NCBI GenBank assembly: GCA_016180815.1
Contig: JACPAN010000006.1
Span: 62,001-126,000, forward strand
Source: Elusimicrobiota bacterium
Lineage (GTDB): Bacteria; Elusimicrobiota; Elusimicrobia; JACQPE01
DNA: 64,000 nt
Direction of reading: 5' to 3'
Shown: positions 34,564 through 43,417 of the stretch, in pieces
Position numbering within the stretch: the first letter of the stretch is position 1
Layout of the letters: every line of letters begins with the position of its first letter
Notes under the pieces: generated by a model
Database searches by the model: none
The model's input: the letters and a program-made list of their open reading frames with translations, nothing else
What the model was told of the DNA's origin: nothing
Program-made: the position numbers and the translations under genes

Positions 34564-35601
34564 ATGAAAATGTCTTTTTTACAACCTTGGATCGCGCCCT
34601 TGATTTTGGCCGGCCTTGGCATTTTAGCCGGGTATCTTTTTGATCGCGTTGTTTTGGGCCGCTTGGGCCGATTGTTTCAAACCACGAAATCCGTCATCGA
34701 CGACGTTCTGTTGGAGACATTCGGCGGCCATATCGGCTTGTGGCTGGTTTTAGCCGGTTTGGCGGCTGCGGCCCAGACCGCGCCTATCGCAGGCGCTCAT
34801 CGAGCCCTGGCGGCGAAGATTTTGGTTTCAGCTTTCTTTTTCTCCGTCACTTGGGCTTCAGCCCGCCTGGCCGGGGATTTGATGCGCCGTTTCAGCGCGC
34901 AGCGCGCTATTTCCCAGGCTATGGCCGGACTCATGAACAACTTAGTCAAAATCGCGGTGATTGCCCTGGGTGTGCTGCTGATTCTTTCCAACCTGGGCAT
35001 TTCCATCACCCCGTTGTTGACGGCCTTGGGCGTCGGGTCGTTGGCCGTGGCTTTAGCTCTTCAAGACACATTGACCAATTTATTTTCCGGCATTCATATC
35101 GTCGCGAGCAATTTGGTGGAAGTGGGCGATTATGTGAAGCTTGATTCCGGCCAGGAGGGCGTTGTCATGGATATTAATTGGCGCACCACGCGCATTAAAG
35201 AATTGCCTAATAACGTCATCCTCGTCCCCAACGCCAAGCTGGCCCAGGCCATCATCATTAATTACGCCCGACCGGAGCCTGAAACCGCGGTTTTGGTTCA
35301 GATGGGCGTTTCTTATGATGCCGATCTGCAAAAAGTGGAGCGTGTGACTATTGAAGCGGCCAAAGATGTGCAACAAACCGTTGACGGCGCGGTCAAAAAC
35401 TTCGATCCCTTCATCCGCTACCATACCTTCGGCGATTCTTCGATCAATTTCACCGTGATCCTGCGCGCCCGGCAATTCACCGACCGGTTTTTAATTACGC
35501 ATGAATTCATCAAACGTATCCACGAACGCTATCGAAAAGAAGGCATCGAGATTCCGTTTCCGCAGCGCGTGGTTCATCTTTATGATGCGCACGCCGTTTA
35601 A
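34564..35601 (+). CDS. small-conductance mechanosensitive channel (MscS family)
   Basis: This 345-aa protein has four to five membrane helices. The pore helix plus beta-domain signature is typical of MscS: TALGVGSLAVALALQDTL, the NLFSGIHI segment and the VGDYVKLDSGQEGVVMDINWRTTRI motif. The C-terminal domain ends IEIPFPQRVVHLYD, where MscS proteins have the IPFPQ signature. It opens on osmotic downshock to release solutes. The 3' end overlaps the start of the ABC substrate-binding gene by 20 bases. Confidence 0.93.
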   Translation: MKMSFLQPWIAPLILAGLGILAGYLFDRVVLGRLGRLFQTTKSVIDDVLLETFGGHIGLWLVLAGLAAAAQTAPIAGAHRALAAKILVSAFFFSVTWASARLAGDLMRRFSAQRAISQAMAGLMNNLVKIAVIALGVLLILSNLGISITPLLTALGVGSLAVALALQDTLTNLFSGIHIVASNLVEVGDYVKLDSGQEGVVMDINWRTTRIKELPNNVILVPNAKLAQAIIINYARPEPETAVLVQMGVSYDADLQKVERVTIEAAKDVQQTVDGAVKNFDPFIRYHTFGDSSINFTVILRARQFTDRFLITHEFIKRIHERYRKEGIEIPFPQRVVHLYDAHAV

Positions 35602-36829
35602 GAAACTCATTCCCGGTTTGTTCGCGTTGGCTTTGGCCGGCTGCAAGGGCGAATCTTCCGGGAAAATTTTGGTGCGGTTCTTGGAGGCCCCTGATGTCGG
35701 CGGCGCGTGGGCTCAAATCATTGAAAGTTTTGAGAGGGCCAATCCTTCCATTGACGTCGTGATGGTTGAAGGGCCGGCCGCCACCAACGCCCGTGAGGAC
35801 ATGTATGCCACGGCTTTTTTGACGGGCGCGGACGCTTATGATGTGGTTTACATGGACGTGGTTTGGGTGGCCAAATTCGCGGCGCAGGATTGGCTGCTCC
35901 CTTTGGATTCATTCATCAACGCGGAGGAGCTCGACAATTTTTTGCCCGGGGACATGGCCGGTTCCTATTATCAGGGGCGTCTTTATCGCGTCCCGGCTCA
36001 GGCCGACGCCGGCGTCCTTTATTATCGAAAGGATTTGCTCGAGCAGCATGGAATCCGCCCGCCGGAAACCTTCGACGAATTATTGGCTTTAGCCCGACGC
36101 TTCCACCATCCACCGGAGTTTTACGGTTTGGTTTTTCAAGGTAAACAATACGAGGGATTGACCTGCAATTTTCTCGAGTATCTTTGGGGCATGGGCGGCG
36201 AGCTGTTTAATGAAGACGGGACCGTGGCCGTCGGCGCCCCGGCGCGTCAAGCCTTGGGATTCATGACCGATCTCATCCGCAAGCATGAGCTCGTTCCCAA
36301 AGGCATTTTGACTTATCAGGAAGAGGAGTCCCGACATTTATTTCAAGAGGGCAAAGCGCTTTTTATGCGCAATTGGCCTTATGCCTATACCTTAATGCAG
36401 CAGGAAGGCTCTCCCGTGCGAGGGAAAGTCGGTTTGATGCCTATGGTCAAGAAAAAAGGCGCTTCCCCGGCCGCTACCTTGGGCGGATGGGGCTTGGGCG
36501 TGGCGCGTTTTTCTAAAAATCCCGCTGCGGCGTTGGCGTTCATTCGCTATGCAACCAGTCCGGAGGCCCAGAAATTGCGCTATTTGAAATCCGGACTTTT
36601 GCCGACGCAAGAAAGCCTGTACCGCGATTCGGAGCTCTTGAAGAGCTCGCCTCATTTAAAAGATATTCACGCGATTTTGATCAAAGCGCGCCCGCGTCCC
36701 GTTCATCCGCAATATGCCCGCATTTCGGACGCGGTGCAAAAAGAAGTGAGCGCGGCTTTGGCCGGGAAAATAGGACCCGATAACGCCGTCGCCAATATGG
36801 AGCGACGCTTGAAAGAGATCGTCCGGTAA
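35582..36829 (+). CDS. ABC sugar transporter substrate-binding lipoprotein
   Basis: This 415-aa protein starts at ATG 35582 (or 35585) within the end of mscS. It has a lipoprotein signal (FALALAGC; Cys at about residue 19) and an extracellular solute-binding family 1 domain (FERANPSIDVVMVEGP, TGADAYDVVYMDVVWVAKF, FMRNWPYAYTLMQ). The C-terminal region RPRPVHPQYARISDAVQ is common in trehalose/maltose-type binding proteins. Together with two permeases and an ATPase downstream it forms a complete importer. A di- or oligosaccharide substrate is likely but not provable here. Confidence 0.92.
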   Translation: MMRTPFKKLIPGLFALALAGCKGESSGKILVRFLEAPDVGGAWAQIIESFERANPSIDVVMVEGPAATNAREDMYATAFLTGADAYDVVYMDVVWVAKFAAQDWLLPLDSFINAEELDNFLPGDMAGSYYQGRLYRVPAQADAGVLYYRKDLLEQHGIRPPETFDELLALARRFHHPPEFYGLVFQGKQYEGLTCNFLEYLWGMGGELFNEDGTVAVGAPARQALGFMTDLIRKHELVPKGILTYQEEESRHLFQEGKALFMRNWPYAYTLMQQEGSPVRGKVGLMPMVKKKGASPAATLGGWGLGVARFSKNPAAALAFIRYATSPEAQKLRYLKSGLLPTQESLYRDSELLKSSPHLKDIHAILIKARPRPVHPQYARISDAVQKEVSAALAGKIGPDNAVANMERRLKEIVR

Positions 36830-37665
36830 TGCCGGCGTCCGTGGGCCGACGCTGGCTTTATTGCCTGCCGGTTGGGCTATTGTCCGCCGTTTTTATTTTT
36901 TTGCCCGCCGTCACCTGCATCGTCTTGGCCGCGCAAGACCCCGGGTTGTTCCTGCGCATGGTCAAAGACGGCGAGTTTTGGGCCACATTGGGCAATACCG
37001 TCGGGTTCGCTTTTTTCTCGGTGAGCTCGGAACTGGTATTGGGCTTGGCCCTGGCCTTGCTGCTTAATGCGCGTTTTGCGGGGCGGGGATTCGTCCGCGC
37101 CGCCGTCCTTATTCCTTGGGCTTTGCCCGCGGCCATCATGGCCATGGGCTGGTCCTGGATGCTGCATGATCATTACGGCGTTATCGGCGACGCCCTCGGG
37201 CGTTTGGGTTTTTTGTCCGGCCATCAAAAGGCCTGGCTGGCTGAAACCGGCTGGGCTCGTTTTTGGATCGTGGCCACCGATGTTTGGAAAACCACGCCGT
37301 TCGTCGCCTTGATCGCGTTGACCGGATTATGTTCGATTCCGAACGATATCTTGGAAGCGGCGAAAATGGACGGCGCCGGCGCTTGGGCGCGCTTTCGTTT
37401 GGTTATTCTGCCGTTGATCAAACCTTATTTGCTGACGGCCCTTTTGTTCCGCGCCATCCAGGCCTTCGGGATTTTCGATCATATTTGGGTGATGACCGGC
37501 GGAGGCCCGGCCGGAGCGACCAAAACCTTGGCGCTTTACATTTATGAAGTCGTGTTCCGCTATTTGGACTTGCGCTACGGCGCGGCATTAACCTTGGCCT
37601 TGGCCGCGATTGTGATTCTCTTCGCCGGGGCGGGGCGTCTGGTGATGCGTCATGGCGAGGTTTAA
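36829..37665 (+). CDS. ABC sugar transporter permease (MalF/UgpA type)
   Basis: This 278-aa protein has six membrane helices and the EAA loop EAAKMDGAGAWARFRLVILP, which couples to the ATPase. The start overlaps the stop of the binding-protein gene by one base (TAATG). It lacks the long extra N-terminal helices of E. coli MalF. It pairs with the next permease to form the channel. Confidence 0.93.
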   Translation: MPASVGRRWLYCLPVGLLSAVFIFLPAVTCIVLAAQDPGLFLRMVKDGEFWATLGNTVGFAFFSVSSELVLGLALALLLNARFAGRGFVRAAVLIPWALPAAIMAMGWSWMLHDHYGVIGDALGRLGFLSGHQKAWLAETGWARFWIVATDVWKTTPFVALIALTGLCSIPNDILEAAKMDGAGAWARFRLVILPLIKPYLLTALLFRAIQAFGIFDHIWVMTGGGPAGATKTLALYIYEVVFRYLDLRYGAALTLALAAIVILFAGAGRLVMRHGEV

Positions 37666-38479
37666 ATTTCTGATTGTTGCGGCCGCGGCTTTAGCCGCGG
37701 CCTGGAGTCTGGCTCCTTTTTTATGGCAGGCGGCGAGCTCGGTCAAATCAACCGCCGAGATTTTTCGCACCCCGATTACCTATTGGCCTCGGCATTGGAC
37801 ATTGACCAATTATGGCGATCTTTTTTTCGTGCGTCCCTTCGCTCGTTATATCGCCAACTCGCTGTTGATCGCCGGAGCTTCCTCTATCTTGTCTTGCGCC
37901 GCCGCGGCCCTGGCCGCTTATGCATTGACGCGTTTGGGTTTGGCCAAAGCAGTTTTGTTGGCGCGTTTGGTTTTGTTGGCCGCGCTTTTGCCCCCGACAT
38001 TGCTGGTCATCCCTCTGTATAAAGTCATCCAAAGCATGGGCTTGATCAATCATCCCTTGGGGTTGATTCTTTGTTACGCTACGCTGAATCTGCCCCTAGC
38101 CTTGTGGCTGTTGACCCATGCCTTTCGGCAATTTCCTTTGGAAATCGAGGAAGCGGCAAAATTGGACGGATTCGGTTCGTGGGCTATTTTTTGGCGATTC
38201 ATACTGCCGTTGTCTTTGCCTGCGGTCGTGACCAGCGCGATTTTGGTTTTTATTTTTTCTTGGAACGAATTTCTGCTCGCCTTGGTGTTGATGACCCAGG
38301 ACGCCCGCCGCACCGCGCCCGTAGGCATCGCCATGCTCTCCGGAGTATCAAGTTACGAAATTCCATGGAATCAAATCGCGGCTGCGGTGGTGGCGACGAC
38401 CTTGCCCATCGTTGCCTTGGTTTTGGCCTTTGAGCGGCGCATCGTTGAGGGCCTGACCGCCGGAGCGGTTAAAGGGTAA
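37652..38479 (+). CDS. ABC sugar transporter permease (MalG type)
   Basis: This 275-aa protein has six membrane helices and the EAA motif EEAAKLDGFGSWAIFWRFIL. A MalG-like N-terminus (SLAPFLWQAASSVKS) and C-terminal ERRIVEGLTAGAVKG are typical of CUT1 carbohydrate transporters. Its start lies 14 bases inside the previous permease gene. Confidence 0.93.
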   Translation: MARFKFLIVAAAALAAAWSLAPFLWQAASSVKSTAEIFRTPITYWPRHWTLTNYGDLFFVRPFARYIANSLLIAGASSILSCAAAALAAYALTRLGLAKAVLLARLVLLAALLPPTLLVIPLYKVIQSMGLINHPLGLILCYATLNLPLALWLLTHAFRQFPLEIEEAAKLDGFGSWAIFWRFILPLSLPAVVTSAILVFIFSWNEFLLALVLMTQDARRTAPVGIAMLSGVSSYEIPWNQIAAAVVATTLPIVALVLAFERRIVEGLTAGAVKG

Positions 38480-38488
38480 GGAACTCCC

Positions 38489-39556
38489 ATGGACCGTCTT
38501 GTTTTATCTGGTATCGTCAAACATTTCAATAAAATTCCTATTTTGTCCGGCATCGACCTTCGCGTGCGGGAGGGGGAATTCGTTTCGCTTTTGGGCCCCT
38601 CCGGATGCGGCAAGACCACGTTATTGCGCCTGATCGCGGGGCTGGAAAGGCCGGATGAAGGACGGATACTGCTGACCGGCCGGTTGCTCAACGATGTGCC
38701 CGCCGAAAAAAGAAACATCGCCATGGTTTTTCAAAGCTATGCGCTGTACCCGCATTTGAGCGTGCGCAAAAACATCGCTTTGGCGCTCGAACTCAGAAAA
38801 ACCGACCCCGCTGAAATCGACCGCCGCGTCCGCGAGGCGGCGGGGCTTTTGGATATCGCCGGGTTGCTCAACCGCCGGCCGCGAGAGCTTTCCGGTGGAC
38901 AGCGCCAGCGCGTGGCGTTGGCCCGCGCCATTGTACGGGAGCCCGCTGTTTTTCTGTTGGATGAGCCCTTGTCCAATCTTGACGCTTTATTACGCGAAAA
39001 AACGCGGGCCGAGCTGAAACTGCTGTTTCGCCGTTTGGGCGGCACGGTGGTTTATGTGACGCACGACCAAATCGAAGCCCTGACCCTTTCCGACAAAATC
39101 GTGCTGTTGAATCAGGGCTGCATCGAGCAGGAGGGGACGCCCGACGAACTTTACCGCAATCCCCAAAGCATGTTCACGGCCTCTTTTATCGGAAGTCCGC
39201 AAATCAATTGGGTCGGAGGGAGGCTCGAAGGGCGCCGCTTCAGCGGACCGTCCTTTACGGTAAAAATTGCCGATGTGCCGGATCAAGCTTCAGGGGAGGC
39301 CATGTTGGGGTTGAGGCCCGATGAAATCGTTTTTGCCGCGTCCGCCGGTCCTTCCTGCGCGCCGGCCGAGATTGTTTTGGGAGAAGCCATGGGCCGTCAA
39401 ACTCTATGGACGCTCAAGCTAAACAGCGGCGTGGAAATCCGCGTTTTATCCGTCCACCCAAATCCCGGCGCCGCCGGTCAAAAGGTTCATCTTGATTTCG
39501 CCGGTTGCCGCTTGCATTGTTTCGACGCCGCTACGGGCCGGCGCCTCAATCTCTGA
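38489..39556 (+). CDS. ABC sugar transporter ATP-binding protein (MalK/UgpC type)
   Basis: This 355-aa protein has Walker A GPSGCGKTTLLR, the Q-loop FQSYALYPH, signature LSGGQRQRVALARA, Walker B VFLLDEPLSNLD and the H-loop THDQIEALT. A C-terminal OB-fold domain (GLRPDEI...) as in MalK/UgpC binds regulators or completes the dimer. It energises the importer encoded by the three genes upstream. MalK-type ATPases can serve several sugar importers. Confidence 0.94.
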   Translation: MDRLVLSGIVKHFNKIPILSGIDLRVREGEFVSLLGPSGCGKTTLLRLIAGLERPDEGRILLTGRLLNDVPAEKRNIAMVFQSYALYPHLSVRKNIALALELRKTDPAEIDRRVREAAGLLDIAGLLNRRPRELSGGQRQRVALARAIVREPAVFLLDEPLSNLDALLREKTRAELKLLFRRLGGTVVYVTHDQIEALTLSDKIVLLNQGCIEQEGTPDELYRNPQSMFTASFIGSPQINWVGGRLEGRRFSGPSFTVKIADVPDQASGEAMLGLRPDEIVFAASAGPSCAPAEIVLGEAMGRQTLWTLKLNSGVEIRVLSVHPNPGAAGQKVHLDFAGCRLHCFDAATGRRLNL

Positions 39557-39603
39557 TATAATTTCTTTTCGTTTTTATCAACCATCAACAAAGAGGTGCT
39601 TCG

Positions 39604-40977
39604 ATGATGACGGCAACAGACGTTTCGGACGCAGTCCGCCCCGTTCACTCCCAAGAATACCGCCGCCGCCGGTTTTTAAACTGGTTCCCCTTGGGCATCA
39701 CTTACGCCACCTTCTATATGTCCCGGTACAATTTAAACGTCGCTTCCACGGAATTCATGAGCCGTTTCGATTGGACAAAGGCTCAATTCGGTTTGATCGC
39801 CACCGCCGGCTTCTGGACTTACGCCCTTTCCGTCATTTTAAACGGCCCCCTGACCGATCGCATCGGCGGGCGCAAGGCGATTTTAACCGCGGCGTTGGGC
39901 ACGGCCGCGATCAATATTTTGGTCGGCGTTTTGTTCCTTAATGCCTGGGCGACCAAGGTGTTGGTCGGCATGAGTTTGCTCTGGGCCGTCAATATGTATT
40001 TTCAATCCTTTGCCGCATTGGCCATCGTCAAGATCAACGCGCCATGGTTTCATGTGCGCGAAAGGGGCGTCTTCGGCGGCGTGTTCGGCATTATGATTTC
40101 CTCGGGCTATTTTTTGGCCATGACCATCGGCGGATGGATTTTAGCCGGTTTGCCTTGGTACGCGGTGTTTCTCATTCCCTCGGCCGCGGTGCTGACCATG
40201 TATTTGATCGACCGGCGCTTCATCGCCGATAATCCGAAAGAAGCGGGTTTCGCTGATTTCAACACCGGCGACGCGACAAGCCATCATACCGACAAGGAAA
40301 AACCCGTTGACTTGGGCTACCTGATCAGGAATGTGTTGGCGAATCCCGTGATTTTGACCTTGATGGCGGCTGAGTTCTGCACCGGTTTTGTTCGTCAGGG
40401 CGTGCTGCTTTGGTTCGTGCCTTTTTTAAAAGAGGTGCATCACGTTCATCACGGCACCGCGCTTTTTTCTTTGGCCACCATCGGCATCACGGTGGGGGGC
40501 ATTTGCGGCGGGCTTCTGTGCGGTTTTCTTTCGGATAAGATGTTCCAATCCCGCCGCCCTCCGGTCGCTTTTATTTTCTACATGGGTCAAATCGTTTCGC
40601 TGGTTGTTTTAGGCCTGGTTCAGGCGCCGGCGGCCGCCGCTTTTATGGTCGGGTTCACCTGCATGTGGGTGTTCGGCGTTCACGGCATGTTGACCGGAAC
40701 CGCGTCCATGGATTTCGGGGGGACCAGGGCCGCGGCCACGGTCACCGGACTGTTGGACGGGGTTCAATATATCGCCGCGGGCTTAACCGGTTTTCTTCTG
40801 GGCCGCTTCCTGGACGCGTACGGATGGAGCGCCTGGACGTACATGATCGTTCCTTTCTCGCTGGCCGGGGGCTTGTTGATGCTTAAGCTTTGGAACGCCA
40901 CCCCGAAAAACACCAAGGTCCGCATCCCGCCGAAAACCCAAACGCCGGAACCTGAGCGCGAATTGGCGGGGGTTTAA
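39604..40977 (+). CDS. OPA-family MFS transporter (GlpT/UhpT-like)
   Basis: This 457-aa protein has 12 predicted helices with the organophosphate:phosphate antiporter signature (YATFYMSRYNLNVASTEF in helix 1, then GPLTDRIGGRKAIL). It also has the basic FHVRERG loop. OPA members exchange phosphate for glycerol 3-phosphate, hexose phosphates or phosphoglycerates. The substrate is open here, though a glycerol kinase gene occurs elsewhere in the window. A TATAAT box (39557-39562) precedes it, but without a clear -35. A HAD phosphatase gene follows after 3 bases. Confidence 0.85.
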   Translation: MMTATDVSDAVRPVHSQEYRRRRFLNWFPLGITYATFYMSRYNLNVASTEFMSRFDWTKAQFGLIATAGFWTYALSVILNGPLTDRIGGRKAILTAALGTAAINILVGVLFLNAWATKVLVGMSLLWAVNMYFQSFAALAIVKINAPWFHVRERGVFGGVFGIMISSGYFLAMTIGGWILAGLPWYAVFLIPSAAVLTMYLIDRRFIADNPKEAGFADFNTGDATSHHTDKEKPVDLGYLIRNVLANPVILTLMAAEFCTGFVRQGVLLWFVPFLKEVHHVHHGTALFSLATIGITVGGICGGLLCGFLSDKMFQSRRPPVAFIFYMGQIVSLVVLGLVQAPAAAAFMVGFTCMWVFGVHGMLTGTASMDFGGTRAAATVTGLLDGVQYIAAGLTGFLLGRFLDAYGWSAWTYMIVPFSLAGGLLMLKLWNATPKNTKVRIPPKTQTPEPERELAGV

Positions 40978-40980
40978 CCG

Positions 40981-41727
40981 ATGATTGCGCCGGCTCTTGT
41001 TCAGGCTCAGTCCGAAGTTTTAAGGGCGGTTCTTAAAAAAATCGAAGAAACCGCGACGCCCGGATTAAAGCCTGCGGTTATTTTTGATTTGGACGATACG
41101 TTGTTGTCGACATCGTTTCGCCATGTGCGTATTTTGAAGGAATTCGCGGCCCATCCGGAAACTCAACAAAATTATCCCAGGGAGGCCAGCGCCCTTTTAT
41201 TAGTCGAACCCGATTCCACGCGTTATCTGATCACTGATACGGCGCGCGCCGCCGGGGTTCATGACGAAGGATTGTTGTCCTTATTGCGCGATTTTTGGTT
41301 CGCCCGTTTTTTTAAGAATGATTATTTGACCGTGGATAAACCGCTGTTGGGCGCCGTAGCTTATTGCGTCGAAGTTCTGGCGGCGGGCGGGCGTATCATC
41401 TATTTGACGGGGCGCGATGACGGCATGAAAGAGGGGACGCTGCTGAACCTATCGCGGAACGGATTCCCCATGCCCGATGGCGAGTCCATCAGGCTGATCT
41501 TAAAGCCTCGTTTCGATATGCCGGATTTGGAGTATAAGAGGGATGTCTTCGAAAATTTATTGAATCAAGGGGGCGTGTCCGCCGGTTTCGACAACGAGCC
41601 CGCCTATGTGGATTTGCTGGCCGATTATTTTCCGCGCGCGGCCGCCGTGTTCGTGGACAGCCGGCACTCGGGAAAAGTCGCCGAGCCCAGGGTCGGGCTC
41701 CCTTGGATTAAGAATTTCCTCTTTTAA
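40981..41727 (+). CDS. HAD-superfamily phosphatase
   Basis: This 248-aa protein has HAD motif I VIFDLDDTLL (residues about 33-42), motif II in IIYLTGRDDG, a likely motif III Lys in ILKPRF...EYK and motif IV in FDNEP. Cytoplasmic location is expected because there is no signal peptide. The 3-base gap to the OPA transporter suggests that it acts on an imported organophosphate, but this is inference from position. Confidence 0.85.
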   Translation: MIAPALVQAQSEVLRAVLKKIEETATPGLKPAVIFDLDDTLLSTSFRHVRILKEFAAHPETQQNYPREASALLLVEPDSTRYLITDTARAAGVHDEGLLSLLRDFWFARFFKNDYLTVDKPLLGAVAYCVEVLAAGGRIIYLTGRDDGMKEGTLLNLSRNGFPMPDGESIRLILKPRFDMPDLEYKRDVFENLLNQGGVSAGFDNEPAYVDLLADYFPRAAAVFVDSRHSGKVAEPRVGLPWIKNFLF

Positions 41728-41735
41728 TTTCCTAT

Positions 41736-41754
41736 ATTGAAATAGAATTTCAAT
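41736..41754. promoter_or_regulatory. Fur-family operator at the regulator's own start
   Basis: ATTGAAAT-AGA-ATTTCAAT is a perfect 8+8 palindrome with a 3-base centre. It overlaps a possible -10 (TATATT, 41733-41738) and the first two bases of the regulator's ATG. An identical palindrome lies in front of apbE. The placement implies autorepression. Confidence 0.8.
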
Positions 41755-42286
41755 GAAGGAAACAGCCGAACTCGTCTATTTTCCCACCTGGACCGCGGGC
41801 CGTAAAGGCTACGCCGAACGCATCCGTCAGCTTTTTGAAGAATATTTAAACGAGAAGGGTTTAAAGCAAACCACGCAGCGCCAGGCGATTTTGGATTATT
41901 TGCTGCAAGCCAGCCGGCATTTAAGCCAAGAGGATATTTACCGGGCGTTGAAATCACGGGGAATCGGCCGGGTCACGGTGTTTCGGGCTTTGAAAACGCT
42001 CGAAGACTGCGGGCTCGTTGCCCGGGTCAGCGGCCCCGGCGCCATGGCCCGCTACGAGGTCAAGAAAGAGCGCCCGCATCATGATCATTTGATCTGCGTC
42101 GACTGCGGCGCGATTTTGGAAGTCCGCTGGCCCGAGGTCGAGCGCCTGCAGGATAGAACCTGCCGCGATGTTGAGTTTACCCCGCTCTGGCACCGGCACG
42201 AGATTTTCGGCCGCTGTAAAAACTGCGGCCAAGCGCCGGGGCCCGTCACCGGCCGGTCCCACCCGGCGAATACCCGGAAAAAATAA
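41753..42286 (+). CDS. Fur-family transcriptional regulator
   Basis: This 177-aa protein has a winged-helix domain (LKQTTQRQAILDYLL, HLSQEDIYRALKSRGIGRVTVFRALKTLEDCGLV) and the C-terminal dimerisation/metal domain (HHDHLICVDCGAILEV, then HRHEIFGRCKNCG). The two CxxC pairs form the structural zinc site, and the HHDH and HRHE segments hold sensing-site ligands. A roughly 25-residue N-terminal extension precedes the usual Fur start. The start codon overlaps a perfect palindrome that recurs before the next operon, so it probably represses itself and the apbE operon. Whether it senses Fe, Zn, Mn, peroxide or haem cannot be told from sequence alone. Confidence 0.92.
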   Translation: MKETAELVYFPTWTAGRKGYAERIRQLFEEYLNEKGLKQTTQRQAILDYLLQASRHLSQEDIYRALKSRGIGRVTVFRALKTLEDCGLVARVSGPGAMARYEVKKERPHHDHLICVDCGAILEVRWPEVERLQDRTCRDVEFTPLWHRHEIFGRCKNCGQAPGPVTGRSHPANTRKK

Positions 42287-42319
42287 GCCATGCTAAAAAT
42301 AAAACGCCCAAAGCTTGCA

Positions 42320-42348
42320 TTGCAATTGAAATTAAATTTCAATATGAT
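42320..42348 (+). promoter_or_regulatory. apbE operon promoter enclosing the Fur-family operator
   Basis: TTGCAA (42320-42325), a 17-base spacer and TATGAT (42343-42348) surround ATTGAAAT-TAA-ATTTCAAT (42325-42343), the same palindrome as at the regulator gene. A protein bound there would cover both promoter elements. The -10 ends 9 bases before ATG 42358 (6 before GTG 42355), so the message may be leaderless. Confidence 0.75.
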
Positions 42349-42357
42349 CCCATTGTG

Positions 42358-43407
42358 ATGAATCGGCCGTTATTGTTATTCGTTGCGGCCTGGGTCGCTT
42401 TGACCGGGGCGGCCGAAGCCGCCCAAACGCGCCGGACCCGCTACCTGATGGGCACGCTGTGCGAAATATCCGCGCATGGGCCCCAGGATAAAGCGTTGGA
42501 GGCGGCCGTCGGACGCGCCTTTGATGAGATCGCCAGGCTCGAGGGCATGATGAGCAATTGGCGCTCGAGCAGCGAGGTCAATCGTTTGAACCGGCAGGGT
42601 CGCCGTCCCTTGGTTTTAAGCCCGGAGCTTTTCGACGTGCTGTCAACCGGACAGAACATCGCGCGGGAGAGCGGCGGGGCTTTTGACATGACGGTCGGAC
42701 CGTTGATCGAGCTATGGGATTTGCGCGGCAGCGGGCGCGTGCCTTCGTCCGGTGAAATTGCTCGGACGCGCCGAAGGGTTGGTTTTAAGCATTTGCGTCT
42801 TGATCCTCGAAGCCGCAGCGCAACCTTTATTAGAGAAGGCATGGCCGTTGATTTGGGCGGAATCGCCAAGGGCTATGCGTTGGATCAAGCCGCGCAAATT
42901 TTGATGAACAACGGCGCGCGGGGCGCCATGCTTAATTTCGGCGGGCAGATTTTGGTGGCCGGGGAACCATTCGAGGGTCGCCGTTGGACAATTGAAATCG
43001 CCCACCCCGCGCGCGCCGGCGTTCCCCATCGTTTGGAGCTGGTCAAGGGTTCGGCGTCCACGTCGTCTCAGAGGGAACGCTTTATTGAATCCGAAGGGAA
43101 GGCGATCGGCCATGTGCTTGACCCTGGCAACGGCCGCCCGGCGTCTTTTCAAGGTTCGGTCACGGTGATCGCGCCCACGGCCGTGGAAGCGGATGCGTTG
43201 TCCACGGCCCTTTTGGTTATGGACCAGAAAAAAGGATTGGCTTTTATCGAACGTCAAGAGCAGGCCGCCGCTCTTTATTATGTGCCCGGGATTGATTCAA
43301 GCGAGCCCTGGCAAGTGAAGGCATCCAAGCGATTGAGTCTTTATCAGATTTCGGATAAGCAACCGGCATCGTCGGGGGTTGATGCCCGGGCCGCTGGAAA
43401 TCAATAG
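42358..43407 (+). CDS. apbE: exported FAD:protein FMN transferase (ApbE)
   Basis: This 349-aa protein has a signal peptide (residues 1-22). It carries the ApbE signatures RYLMGTLCEI, a SGGAFDMTVGPL motif, VDLGGIAKGYALDQA, GHVLDPGNGRP and the Mg-binding EADALSTALLVM. It transfers FMN from FAD to a Thr in exported proteins and so builds covalent flavin redox centres outside the cytoplasm. The probable substrate is the FMN-binding protein encoded two genes downstream. ATG 42358 is preferred over the adjoining GTG 42355. It is the first gene of an operon controlled by the Fur-family palindrome. Confidence 0.95.
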   Translation: MNRPLLLFVAAWVALTGAAEAAQTRRTRYLMGTLCEISAHGPQDKALEAAVGRAFDEIARLEGMMSNWRSSSEVNRLNRQGRRPLVLSPELFDVLSTGQNIARESGGAFDMTVGPLIELWDLRGSGRVPSSGEIARTRRRVGFKHLRLDPRSRSATFIREGMAVDLGGIAKGYALDQAAQILMNNGARGAMLNFGGQILVAGEPFEGRRWTIEIAHPARAGVPHRLELVKGSASTSSQRERFIESEGKAIGHVLDPGNGRPASFQGSVTVIAPTAVEADALSTALLVMDQKKGLAFIERQEQAAALYYVPGIDSSEPWQVKASKRLSLYQISDKQPASSGVDARAAGNQ

Positions 43408-43417
43408 GAGGAAAAAA

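Noticed and set aside
39557-39562. TATAAT as a promoter for the OPA transporter
   Set aside because: No acceptable -35 is found at 16-18 bases, so I mention it only in the gene entry.
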